Assembly: GCA_949290785.1 (NCBI GenBank)
Contig: CASETE010000023.1
Coordinates: forward strand, 1-64,000
Reading direction: 5' to 3'
Origin: an uncultured Pseudomonadota bacterium
Lineage (GTDB): Bacteria; Pseudomonadota; Alphaproteobacteria; Rs-D84
Length of the DNA stretch: 64,000 nt
Shown: positions 34,322 to 42,508 of the stretch, piece by piece
Numbering within the stretch: position 1 is the first letter of the stretch
Layout of the letters: every line of letters starts with the position of its first letter
Made by a program: the position numbers and the translations under genes
Notes under the pieces: model-generated
What the model was told of the DNA's origin: nothing
Database searches by the model: none
The model's input: the letters and a program-made list of their open reading frames with translations, nothing else

Positions 34322-35260
34322 TTACACCCTAATTAAAGCCGCACCCCACGTTAGACCACTGCCAAATGCGGGGTACAGTATCAGTTGACCCTTCTTGATT
34401 ATATCGTTATCAAAAGCATAAGACAAAGCCAAAACACCCGATGCACCACTGGTGTTTGCATGCTTATCAACCGTTACCAATATTTTTTCCAACGGGAAAC
34501 CAAGCCTTGCCGCGCCACTTTGAATTATACGCAAATTTGCCTGATGCGGAATAATCCAGTCAACGTTATCCGCCGTAATGCCTGCATGTTCCATAATGTA
34601 ATTTGCCGCCTCTGGCATCAAGGTAACAGCCTTTTTATAAGTCTCTGGTCCGTTCATCATGATTCTGTGGTCTGGGGAACCGTGTAACATATCAAATTCT
34701 TTCCCATCAGACATAACGACAGTATCTATAATTCCAGAATAGCTAGAGGTTGAATGTTCAAATATCAACGCACCGGCACCATCTCCAAATAAAACGGCAG
34801 TACTGCGGTCAGTCCAATCAATAAACCGCGTCATTTTTTCAGCGCCAATTAACATTATCCTATGATGCATGCCCGCAGTAAAAAACGCGCGCGCGCAATG
34901 CAACGCATAAATGTATCCCGTACACGCCCCGCGAACATCGAAAGCAGGCGCATTATTTGTGGCACCTAAACGACCCATAACCTGTACCCCAACGGATGGA
35001 AAGTCCAATTCCGGCGTTGTAGTAGCAACAATCAACATGTCAATATCATTAACTGTTAAACCGGCATTGTCTAGGGCCCTCTGCGCAGCAATCACAGCCA
35101 TATCAACAACCGTTTCGTCTTCACGAGCAAAATGACGAAGACGCATTCCGGTACGTTGAACAATCCACTCGTCCGTGGTATCCATAATTTTCTCAAAATC
35201 TTGATTTGTCATAACACGTTCGGGCAAATAAGAACCGTATCCAATTAATCTACTTCCCAT
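34322..35260 (-). CDS. fabH: 3-oxoacyl-ACP synthase III (FabH)
   Basis: The start at 35260 has AAGGA six bases upstream; the longer open frame to 35344 lacks support. FabH starts fatty acid synthesis by condensing acetyl-CoA with malonyl-ACP. The 312-residue product holds the triad: Cys113 (GACTGYIYAL), His239 (PHQANLRI) and Asn269 (HANTSG). In many alphaproteobacteria it sits in plsX-fabH-ihfA; here plsX is 11 kb away with rpmF. Confidence 0.93.
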   Translation of the reverse strand: MGSRLIGYGSYLPERVMTNQDFEKIMDTTDEWIVQRTGMRLRHFAREDETVVDMAVIAAQRALDNAGLTVNDIDMLIVATTTPELDFPSVGVQVMGRLGATNNAPAFDVRGACTGYIYALHCARAFFTAGMHHRIMLIGAEKMTRFIDWTDRSTAVLFGDGAGALIFEHSTSSYSGIIDTVVMSDGKEFDMLHGSPDHRIMMNGPETYKKAVTLMPEAANYIMEHAGITADNVDWIIPHQANLRIIQSGAARLGFPLEKILVTVDKHANTSGASGVLALSYAFDNDIIKKGQLILYPAFGSGLTWGAALIRV

Positions 35261-35307
35261 AAACATTCCTTTTTTACTTGCGATATTATACAAATCGTCA
35301 TTACAAC

Positions 35308-35335
35308 TTGCAATATTAAAATCTATGAATAAAAT
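35308..35335 (+). promoter_or_regulatory. Promoter of tRNA-Arg
   Basis: TTGCAA (35308-35313), 16-base spacer, TAAAAT (35330-35335), 11 bases before the tRNA. Confidence 0.5.
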
Positions 35336-35346
35336 AATAAACATTC

Positions 35347-35422
35347 GTCCCCATAGTTCAACTGGATAGAATAGAGGTTTCCTAAACCTTTGATACAGGT
35401 TCGATTCCTGTTGGGGATGCCA
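35347..35422 (+). tRNA. tRNA-Arg (anticodon CCT), CCA encoded
   Basis: Acceptor GTCCCCA pairs with TGGGGAT (terminal G-T wobble). The anticodon loop TTCCTAA gives CCT. The T arm ACAGGTTCGATTCCTGT is complete and CCA is encoded at 35420-35422. Confidence 0.96.
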
Positions 35423-35442
35423 GAAATTCAGGGATTTTTAAC

Positions 35443-35772
35443 ATGAAAAATAAAGCCATAACACTTGGAATAATTGCAAGCATTTTGCCGCATTTATTTT
35501 GTTGCGTTCTGCCAATAGTAATATCTGTCATATCTTTGTTTGCACCAGAAATGGCACACGCAGAATTTATACCTCATTGGTTTGAACCTTGGTTGTTTTT
35601 ATTTTCTGCTGTTATGCTTGTTTTATCATGGTATCTTGTATTACGCGACTGTAAATGCAAATGTGAACATTGCCACGAACACGGCGGACACAAAACACAA
35701 AAAATCATACTTGGAATAATTACTGTTATATTTTTTATCAGCCTGATTTTGCATTTAATGGCACACCATTAA
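35443..35772 (+). CDS. Small membrane protein with Cys/His metal-binding loop (MerT-like layout)
   Basis: This 109-residue protein has three hydrophobic segments. The first carries a Cys pair (HLFCCVLP), as in MerT-type mercury transporters, and the loop after the second holds CKCKCEHCHEHGGH, a dense Cys/His cluster. This layout suggests transport or sensing of a soft or transition metal. It lacks a MerP partner, mercuric reductase or metal regulator nearby, so the metal is unknown. It starts 20 bases after tRNA-Arg. Confidence 0.65.
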   Translation: MKNKAITLGIIASILPHLFCCVLPIVISVISLFAPEMAHAEFIPHWFEPWLFLFSAVMLVLSWYLVLRDCKCKCEHCHEHGGHKTQKIILGIITVIFFISLILHLMAHH

Positions 35773-35849
35773 TCTTGCTGACATTATTCTTATCCTTTGT
35801 CTATACGATTTTATGCTACAATTATTGCATCATAAAATAAGGATAAATC

Positions 35850-35996
35850 ATGCCAATAATCAAAGGATGTTCAAAGAAAGCAATATCAGAAAACATACGA
35901 ACAGAAATGAAGGCAGGCAAACCACAAAAACAAGCAGTTGCCATCGCTTTGTCTATTGCTGATAAAAACTCAAAAAAATGTAAAACCAAAAAATAA
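35850..35996 (+). CDS. 48-residue protein of the DUF6496 type
   Basis: This short gene reads MPIIKGCSKKAISENIRTEM, then KAGKPQKQAVAIALSIAD, and ends in a basic tail KKCKTKK. The pattern of a basic start, K-x-x-x-x-N-I-x-x-E-x-x-x-G-K-P-x-K-Q-A-x-A-I-A, is that of a small family found in phages and bacteria (DUF6496). Function is unknown; it may bind nucleic acid. AAGGAT precedes the ATG by about 6 bases. Confidence 0.75.
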   Translation: MPIIKGCSKKAISENIRTEMKAGKPQKQAVAIALSIADKNSKKCKTKK

Positions 35997-36018
35997 CCCG
36001 AATAAATCGGGATTATTT
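35997..36018 (+). terminator. Weak terminator after the 48-residue gene
   Basis: CCCGA / TCGGG stem (35997-36001 with 36007-36011) followed by a T-rich stretch. Confidence 0.45.
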
Positions 36019-36021
36019 TTA

Positions 36022-37608
36022 TTATACAAATTTCTCGGGGACTAAATTAGTCATATTTTTCCAAATACGTCTGAATATACTTGTATCTGGTGATTTATGA
36101 TACACGCGCGGTTTCTTGTCGCCTGGTCTGCTGCCTGTCCATACCGTTTCATCGTCTTCGATAGTAACATGCCACGATGTTTTTGTGTCCTTAATAATCA
36201 TTTCACGTAATTTATCTGCAAATTCTTTACTTTCAAAAATAGCCACGTTTTCTGTGTTATAGTACGCACTACGCGGATCCAGATTAAAACTGCCAATCCA
36301 AGAAATATCGTCATCAAATACAATCGTCTTGCTGTGAAGAACGGAAAAACTTGACTGCTTTCTTTCCCTATCATGTTCTTTGCCACGCAAATTTTCAGCA
36401 GATAACATAAATTCGTAAACATCCGCACCAGACTCTATCAGTTTCTTTCTGTATTTTTCCCATTTGGCATAAACCGTAGGTGCGTTCGTAGACGCCAAAG
36501 AATTCGTCACAATCGTCATATGAACGCCCGATTTTTCTTCATGCAACATATGCTCTAACCCGCCTTGCCCCGGCACAAAATATGCAGCAGACAAATATAC
36601 AGAATCTTCTGTATCATCCCATAATGTTTGTAACGCACGGATTATTTCACCACGATACTCTTCTTTTTCGTTCATTGACATCTCTACCTTGGACGGCGGA
36701 TCAGCAAGGAATTTGCCGCGCCCCCAACTGAAATCAAACTTTTTCTTTTTATACTCGCATTGTGCCAACGAGATAATCTTGTTATATTGATTAATTGCGT
36801 CTTTACTTTTTCTTTCTATTTCGGCAAATTTTTTCTCTAACTTACGCATCGCCTTCTTAGATTTCGCCTTTGGAAAAACAGACGCAGGAATAGATAAATG
36901 ATAATTCCAATATTCATCAAAACTGGCCGTCGCATATTTTGTCATGTCGCCAATAAACAAAACGTCCGTATCAGAAAAATTAGACGCCGTTTCGGGATAA
37001 AAATAATTACTGCCTACATTTCTACCGCCAGTAATATACGCCACATTATCCACAATGAATAATTTATTATGCATTCTGGAATTTAAACGATTAAAATCTA
37101 ATAAAAACTGCGGATAATAAAGTAACTTTGACCTGTACGCAACAGTATTAAAAACCTTTACTTCTATATTCGGATGCTGGTTTAATAACATAACATCTGC
37201 AATATCTGATTTTGTTCCATAGTCGTCTAATAAAATCCTGACCTTGACCCCACGGTCAGCAGCGTTTTTTAACTCACCAATTAAAACCTTGGAAGAAAAG
37301 TCGTTACTATAAATGTAAGTCTGTAAATCAATTGTCTTGGTCGCCATGCGCGCAAACGCAGCCCTTATAACGAACGCAGACAAACCGTCTTCTATCAGCG
37401 TAGCCCCACTGATATCTTCGGACACATTTAATTCTTTCTCGTAACACTGCGCAATGGGCGTTTGCATGGGATCATAGTTAAAATCTTCGGTTGTGATTTT
37501 TGGGGTATAATTCTCTAATCGCTTATCGTACATGGTCGTAGGGACCGTTGTACAACCTATGAACGGTAACGAAAATACAAATAAAGAAACTTTTTTTAAT
37601 ACTGACAA
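36022..37608 (-). CDS. Phospholipase D family lipoprotein (ClsC/cardiolipin synthase-like)
   Basis: This 528-residue protein has a lipobox ending at Cys19 (LPFIGC). Two HKD motifs are present: His180-Lys182-Asp187 in HNKLFIVD and His425-Lys427-Asp432 in HSKTIVFD, each followed by the Gly/Ser-Asn motif (TGGRNVGS and IGSFNLDPRS). The layout and the SRMHNKLFIVDNVAYITGGR run match the ClsC/YmdC branch, which makes cardiolipin using phosphatidylethanolamine as co-substrate. A nuclease or phospholipase role cannot be excluded. Confidence 0.85.
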   Translation of the reverse strand: MSVLKKVSLFVFSLPFIGCTTVPTTMYDKRLENYTPKITTEDFNYDPMQTPIAQCYEKELNVSEDISGATLIEDGLSAFVIRAAFARMATKTIDLQTYIYSNDFSSKVLIGELKNAADRGVKVRILLDDYGTKSDIADVMLLNQHPNIEVKVFNTVAYRSKLLYYPQFLLDFNRLNSRMHNKLFIVDNVAYITGGRNVGSNYFYPETASNFSDTDVLFIGDMTKYATASFDEYWNYHLSIPASVFPKAKSKKAMRKLEKKFAEIERKSKDAINQYNKIISLAQCEYKKKKFDFSWGRGKFLADPPSKVEMSMNEKEEYRGEIIRALQTLWDDTEDSVYLSAAYFVPGQGGLEHMLHEEKSGVHMTIVTNSLASTNAPTVYAKWEKYRKKLIESGADVYEFMLSAENLRGKEHDRERKQSSFSVLHSKTIVFDDDISWIGSFNLDPRSAYYNTENVAIFESKEFADKLREMIIKDTKTSWHVTIEDDETVWTGSRPGDKKPRVYHKSPDTSIFRRIWKNMTNLVPEKFV

Positions 37609-37701
37609 TTATATTTTTACCTTGTGCTTGGGATTATATATAACATTATTTAGTTTTACAAGTCAATTTCATTAAAAAATTTAATAATCAGGAATATTTT
37701 C

Positions 37702-37729
37702 TTGAACTTTTTTCGTTTTTTCTTATACA
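37702..37729 (+). promoter_or_regulatory. Promoter of galE
   Basis: TTGAAC (37702-37707), 16-base spacer, TATACA (37724-37729). Confidence 0.5.
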
Positions 37730-37753
37730 CTAAAAAACAAGCAAAGGAAAAAA

Positions 37754-38791
37754 ATGCAAAAGAAAAAAATTATCATAACTGGTGGATGCGGATACATAGG
37801 GTCTCATACTGCGGTGGCATTGCAACAAAACGGTTTTGACGTACTTATACTAGACAACCTGTGCAATTCACATGCAGACGTCGTGCATCAAATTCAAGAA
37901 ATAACAAACGTACAACCAGCTTTTAAACAAATAGATTGCACAAACCAAGAACAACTGGAACAAGTGTTCTCTGAAAACACGGATGCAATAGGCGTAATAC
38001 ATTTTGCCGCATTGAAAGCGGTCGGGGAATCCGTACAACAACCAATGCAATACTATCAAAATAATTTATTTAGTCTGATAAACGTTTTGTGCATGATGAA
38101 AAAATTCAACATACCAAACTTTGTATTTTCTTCATCTGCTTGCGTTTATGGCGAACCGGAAACATTACCGGTAACAGAAAGTACCCCATTACAGCCTGCT
38201 ACTTCGCCTTACGGCGCAACAAAAGTCATAGGCGAGACAATAATAAAAGACACTATCAAGGCGCAATCAAATATGCGTGCCGTAATTCTTAGATACTTCA
38301 ACCCGATAGGCGCACACCAGTCAGGAAAAATTGGCGAGTTACCATTGGGCATACCAAATAATTTGATGCCGTATATAACACAAACGGTTGCAGGAATAAG
38401 AAAAAAACTAAGCGTATTCGGAAACGATTATCCGACACGCGACGGCTTTTGTATTCGTGACTACATAGACGTTAATGACGTGGCAGACGCACATGTTTGC
38501 GCATTGAATTATATGTTGAATCACGACGCCAATCTTGAGATTTTTAATCTTGGAACAGGTCGTGGTCTTTCGGTAATGGAACTGATAACCGCGTTTGAAA
38601 ACGCAACGGGACAAAAAATAAACTATGAAATCACAGAGCGACGCCCCGGCGACGTCCCAGAATTATGGGCGAATGCCGATTTAGCAAAAGAAAAACTGGG
38701 TTGGACATCAAAAAGAACACTGAAAGAAACGTTGCAAAGCGCTTGGAAATGGCAACTAAACGCAACCAGCAAATACCAGATAAAAAAATAA
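37754..38791 (+). CDS. galE: UDP-glucose 4-epimerase
   Basis: This 345-residue enzyme interconverts UDP-glucose and UDP-galactose (some members also the N-acetyl forms). The NAD loop is GGCGYIGSH (residues 10-18), the catalytic Tyr153/Lys157 lie in YGATK, and SSSACVYGEP and the RYFNPIGAH run also fit the family. AAAGGA precedes the ATG. It supplies UDP-galactose for surface glycans such as the product of the cluster at 19.8-27.6 kb (inference). Confidence 0.94.
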   Translation: MQKKKIIITGGCGYIGSHTAVALQQNGFDVLILDNLCNSHADVVHQIQEITNVQPAFKQIDCTNQEQLEQVFSENTDAIGVIHFAALKAVGESVQQPMQYYQNNLFSLINVLCMMKKFNIPNFVFSSSACVYGEPETLPVTESTPLQPATSPYGATKVIGETIIKDTIKAQSNMRAVILRYFNPIGAHQSGKIGELPLGIPNNLMPYITQTVAGIRKKLSVFGNDYPTRDGFCIRDYIDVNDVADAHVCALNYMLNHDANLEIFNLGTGRGLSVMELITAFENATGQKINYEITERRPGDVPELWANADLAKEKLGWTSKRTLKETLQSAWKWQLNATSKYQIKK

Positions 38792-38867
38792 ATTAATTCC
38801 GTTTTTTTCGTTTGCGATAATTAGCGTAATATGATAAAATCTATATAATAGAAGGGAAGTTTTCGCT

Positions 38868-41132
38868 ATGAAAAGATTTATCGCAGTACTTAGTGGTTTG
38901 TTGGTTTTACCCGCTTTTGCAGAGGTAGCACCCGCTTATTATTACGAAGAATTGATGGAGTATTCTGATGAATACTCGGAGCCTGCAGAAACAGAACAAC
39001 AGCAGGAACAGGAAGAAAAAAACGACACAAAACAAGTCGCACCGGTCGTTCCCGTTACGACGACTTCCGTCAGCCCGCGTACAGCAACAGGTAGAATAAC
39101 CGCTTCACGTGCAATCCCTTCTACTAGCACGACCAGCGGTCGCAATACCGTATCAACAAGAACAGTTTCTCCGGCTCGTACAGTTACAGCAAGAACAGCT
39201 GCGACAAACACCGTTAACACAACCACAGCAACAAGAACTGTGTCATCAGGTCGTCCAACAACAACAGGACGCACGGCGACTACTTCTACACGTTCTATTA
39301 CACCGGTACAAACAGTAACAACGCGTCAAAGTTCTGCTAACGCTAACAAAGTGCAAAACGCAAGGGCTTCCATCGTACAAACAGATACCGTTGCAACACC
39401 ACTATACGTCAGCAGCAGAATAGGTACAAGCACTTCAGCGGTTCGTTCACGTACGCCTACAATTCGCGCGGGGACAACCACTACAACAACTACAACAGAC
39501 ACAACGTCCAGCATGTCATTAGATGAACTGGCACAGGTTACTGATTTTTGCAAGGCTCAATACACCGCTTGTATGGATAACTTCTGTAACGTGTTAGACG
39601 ATAATCAAGGTCGTTGCAGTTGCAGCGCGAACTTGAAAAATTACGCAGAAACAGAGGCTGCCTTGAAGCAAGCAACCGAAGAATTACAAGACGTCGCCCA
39701 AAAAATCCAATACATAGGTCTAAGCGCTGATGAAATAGAAACTCTGTTCACACAGACCGAGGCTGAATTAGAAATGCAGACGACAACTGATAATACTCAG
39801 CTGAAAAACGACCTTGATAAAATCAAAAAGATGATTATCGACGTTGAAACAGGAAAAGCATCTTCTACAACAACCAGCGGTTTAAGTCTAGATTTGACGG
39901 GTCTGTTGGACTTTACAATTGACAGCACTGGGTTTGATTTAGGTGCATTACTGGGAACGTCTTCGGACACCAGCAGCATCAGCAATCAACGCGGTGAACA
40001 ACTGTACAAAACTGCGGCGGCACGTTGTAAGGCATCTGTATTAAACAGTTGCGCCGCACAGGGGGTTGATATAACTGTCATAACAAATTCGTATGATTTG
40101 GAAATTGATAAGCAATGTATCATATACGAACGCAGTTTAACTGATTCTAATGACCAAATGAGCGCGACCGTCAGAAACGCAAAAAGCGTTTTACAAAAAG
40201 CGCGTCTATTGGTTGCACAACAAAAGAACACGTATGATTTACGTGGATGCGTAAACGCCTTAGACTCTTGCATGCAAGACGACTTCGTCTGTGGCAGCGA
40301 TTATGAAAACTGCTTGGACCCAACCGGAAAGTTTATCGTCAATGGCGAAATCGTTATCGGCAGTAAACCAGGTGTACCAGGTGACGTTGAAAACGGCGCA
40401 ATATATGACACTTGGACATACGACAATAATAAAAATGCTTGGAGCGAAACAGGTTTATTAAGCGACTATATTACAAAAACAGTTACAGCAAATGCCGCAC
40501 AAAACCCGTCTACAAACATGTCCGAATTTTTACAAAATAAAATCGGATATCACGATGATAAAGACGGTAAAAATTACGGTATGTGCATGTCTGTACTAAA
40601 TAAATGCCAAGACATTACTTATACCGGCAACGGTCAAAACTTAAAATACAACCCAACAAATGATGTAATTAAAGAGTTCTTGAACCGTACGCTGATACAA
40701 ATAAAATCTGCCCAAGATTCATTGTTATCAGAATATGCCGAAACATGCATAACAGATGTATCTTCTTGTTTGGCGCAAAACAATTACAATACTTTGAACC
40801 CGACAAGCATCAATATAGCAATCAATGCATGTAAAGCAAATATAACAACTTGTATGTCTGCAACGGGCGCAACAGGAACAAGCATTCCCGACATGGCCGA
40901 TTGGGTAGGACAAGTATTATCAAACCCAACATGCCCTTCTAATGCAACAGGCACATATCCAGATTGCGTTTGCACCAGCACAACAGCAACATATGTACCA
41001 ACTGCAAACGTATGTATGTCATGTCCAACAGAAAACGCACAGACTGGTTCAAAATATCCTAATTGCCAATGCAATTCAGGCTATACATATAACCAGAAAA
41101 CTAACACGTGCGAACAAAATGCAGAACCTTAA
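38868..41132 (+). CDS. Secreted Thr-rich and Cys-rich protein of unknown function
   Basis: This 754-residue protein has a signal peptide ending at AFA-EVAPAYY, an acidic Tyr/Glu stretch (to about residue 50), and a Thr/Ser/Arg low-complexity region (about 55-215) with repeated TTTS/TART units. The middle has four or more Cys in CKAQYTACMDNFCNVLDDNQ and CSCS, and further Cys occur throughout. The end has CxxC-type pairs (CMSCPTENAQ, CQCNSGYTYN), like GCC2/GCC3 or EGF-like modules. No known family is recognised. A disulfide-bonded surface or periplasmic protein is likely. Confidence 0.8.
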   Translation: MKRFIAVLSGLLVLPAFAEVAPAYYYEELMEYSDEYSEPAETEQQQEQEEKNDTKQVAPVVPVTTTSVSPRTATGRITASRAIPSTSTTSGRNTVSTRTVSPARTVTARTAATNTVNTTTATRTVSSGRPTTTGRTATTSTRSITPVQTVTTRQSSANANKVQNARASIVQTDTVATPLYVSSRIGTSTSAVRSRTPTIRAGTTTTTTTTDTTSSMSLDELAQVTDFCKAQYTACMDNFCNVLDDNQGRCSCSANLKNYAETEAALKQATEELQDVAQKIQYIGLSADEIETLFTQTEAELEMQTTTDNTQLKNDLDKIKKMIIDVETGKASSTTTSGLSLDLTGLLDFTIDSTGFDLGALLGTSSDTSSISNQRGEQLYKTAAARCKASVLNSCAAQGVDITVITNSYDLEIDKQCIIYERSLTDSNDQMSATVRNAKSVLQKARLLVAQQKNTYDLRGCVNALDSCMQDDFVCGSDYENCLDPTGKFIVNGEIVIGSKPGVPGDVENGAIYDTWTYDNNKNAWSETGLLSDYITKTVTANAAQNPSTNMSEFLQNKIGYHDDKDGKNYGMCMSVLNKCQDITYTGNGQNLKYNPTNDVIKEFLNRTLIQIKSAQDSLLSEYAETCITDVSSCLAQNNYNTLNPTSINIAINACKANITTCMSATGATGTSIPDMADWVGQVLSNPTCPSNATGTYPDCVCTSTTATYVPTANVCMSCPTENAQTGSKYPNCQCNSGYTYNQKTNTCEQNAEP

Positions 41133-41158
41133 AAAAATCCCCGTTTTGGGGATTTTTT
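41133..41158 (+). terminator. Terminator after the Cys-rich protein
   Basis: AAATCCCC / GGGGATTT stem (41135-41142 with 41148-41155) followed by six T. Confidence 0.85.
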
Positions 41159-41227
41159 AATTATATTTTAAATGAATATGCAATTTATAAATTTATATCA
41201 ATATATATAAATTATATAATAAATTAA

Positions 41228-41701
41228 TTATTGCCCAATTATTAAATTCGGTCTTGCTTTGCGTAAATTTTCCAATGCTTTGGCCTGTACTTTTTCAAAT
41301 TCCACAGGATTCCATATTTGAAAACTGTTACCACGTCCAACAAATACGGCCGCGTTTTGTATCCCAGCATGACGCAATAAATCCTCTGGTATAACGATAC
41401 GACCGGTAACATCAAAGGTTAATGGCCGTGCATCCGCAAATAACATTGCTGACAAATCGTCTAAACCGCCGTCAAAAACGCCCATTTTGTCTGTTGCCGC
41501 TGCAAGCTGTTCCATCCGAGACATAGATAGACCTTCTATGCACTTATGCGTAAAAGACCTGTATAAGACAACGCCAGCAAACCTGTCAGACGCAATTGAA
41601 GCCCGGAAAGAAGCCGGTACAGATATCCGCCCCTTGGTATCCAAACGATTTTCATAAGATGAGAGAAACAATGACATTTTACGGTCTTTGTTTGCGGGCA
41701 C
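41228..41701 (-). CDS. mraZ: Transcriptional regulator MraZ
   Basis: This 157-residue protein has two AbrB-like swapped-hairpin modules with the DXXXR motifs DTKGR and DVTGR, the DNA-binding hallmark of MraZ. It usually heads the division and cell-wall cluster and represses it. Here no rsmH, ftsL or other dcw gene follows; the next gene on this strand is far away. The start is either GTG at 41701 with AGGGCAG upstream, or ATG at 41677 (MSLFLSSYENRLDTK), which better matches the family N terminus but lacks a clear ribosome binding site. Confidence 0.9.
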   Translation of the reverse strand: MPANKDRKMSLFLSSYENRLDTKGRISVPASFRASIASDRFAGVVLYRSFTHKCIEGLSMSRMEQLAAATDKMGVFDGGLDDLSAMLFADARPLTFDVTGRIVIPEDLLRHAGIQNAAVFVGRGNSFQIWNPVEFEKVQAKALENLRKARPNLIIGQ

Positions 41702-41731
41702 CTGCCCTAGTTCTTGTCCGAGTTCATATGA

Positions 41732-41760
41732 AACTTAGCACGCGTTTTTATGGTTGTCAA
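41732..41760 (-). promoter_or_regulatory. Promoter of mraZ
   Basis: On the minus strand TTGACA (41760-41755), 17-base spacer, TAAGTT (41737-41732). The leader to the GTG start is about 20 bases. Confidence 0.55.
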
Positions 41761-41851
41761 TGACAATTTATAATTAAGTTATGGGATTTTATGGTTTATT
41801 AAATAAAATTAACATTTTTTAAAATAAATTTAAAATAAATGCATTTTCCAC

Positions 41852-41881
41852 TTGACCTGCGATTCGTTTTTGTTCTAAGAT
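41852..41881 (+). promoter_or_regulatory. Promoter of the 111-residue unknown gene
   Basis: TTGACC (41852-41857), 18-base spacer, TAAGAT (41876-41881). The leader to the ATG at 42055 is about 165 bases and holds an orphan AAGGAG near 41893 and an 8-bp A+T-rich hairpin (ATTAAATT with AATTTAAT). Confidence 0.5.
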
Positions 41882-42054
41882 TCAGGTATAGACAAGGAGA
41901 AAAAGTTTTTAAACACCAGAAAACCGCTAAAAAACCGGATTTCTGCAAAAAAATTAAATTAACAAAAAAATTTAATCGTTGATTTTGTAAATACACTATG
42001 TACATACAAAAAAAAAGATTAAATCAAACAACGCCCAGAAAGGAGGGACCGCGC

Positions 42055-42390
42055 ATGTCAAAAAACATTAAAGAAATAATGATTGCCTTGAACCAAGTAT
42101 TAACAACTACAGTTTGGGTTAACGAAGACCGCCAGATAATATCTTTATCCGATGAATTACAAATCGGACAAAACAACGCACCACGTTCAATAGAAGACTT
42201 GCCACGCAATTCTTTGGTTGGCGCTTATGTATCACTACAAATTAGAACAGATAACTTTGACGTAGCCGCAGAAAGCTTGGATACAAAAACTTTGGCTCTA
42301 CGCGTAAAAGAAATGGTATTTACAGAAGCAAAGAAAATTATAGATGCCGCAGATAATGTAACGAATAACAAAATTGCAAAGGCTGCCTGA
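42055..42390 (+). CDS. Hypothetical protein with strong ribosome binding site
   Basis: The start at 42055 has AAGGAGGG (42040-42047) seven bases upstream, one of the best sites in the window, so high expression is likely. The 111-residue soluble product (KNIKEIMIALNQVLTTTVWV...) is predicted to be mixed alpha/beta and has no recognised domain. It has a long leader and is followed by a GNRA-loop hairpin and a strong terminator, so it forms a compact single-gene unit between mraZ and the autotransporter. Confidence 0.75.
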   Translation: MSKNIKEIMIALNQVLTTTVWVNEDRQIISLSDELQIGQNNAPRSIEDLPRNSLVGAYVSLQIRTDNFDVAAESLDTKTLALRVKEMVFTEAKKIIDAADNVTNNKIAKAA

Positions 42391-42436
42391 TACGCTATAT
42401 AAGCGCGGTTATCACAAGGCATGCATCTTACACAGT

Positions 42437-42452
42437 TTCTGGGAAACCAGAA
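42437..42452 (+). other. GNRA-loop hairpin in the 3' untranslated region
   Basis: TTCTGG pairs with CCAGAA around a GAAA tetraloop, 47 bases after the stop at 42390. A purine-rich stretch (GGAAGGGAGCAGCC) leads into the terminator stem. Confidence 0.4.
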
Positions 42453-42464
42453 GGAAGGGAGCAG

Positions 42465-42498
42465 CCGCCAACAAGTAATTGTTGGCGGTTTCATTTTT
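42465..42498 (+). terminator. Terminator after the 111-residue gene
   Basis: CCGCCAACA pairs with TGTTGGCGG (42465-42473 with 42480-42488), 6-base loop, then TTTCATTTTT. Confidence 0.85.
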
Positions 42499-42508
42499 AT
42501 AGCACCGA

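Noticed and set aside
35261..35344. N-terminal extension of FabH
   Set aside because: FabH proteins begin near MGSRLIGYG, and AAGGA is six bases before that ATG.
38942..39274. Val-rich open frame on the minus strand
   Set aside because: It is the complement of the Thr-rich low-complexity part of the 754-residue gene.
42391..42464. Resemblance to the small signal recognition particle RNA (GGAAGGGAGCAGCC)
   Set aside because: The stem closing the conserved GGAA loop (TCC before it, GGA after it) is absent, and the visible hairpin uses a GAAA loop instead. The region is better read as a 3' untranslated region.
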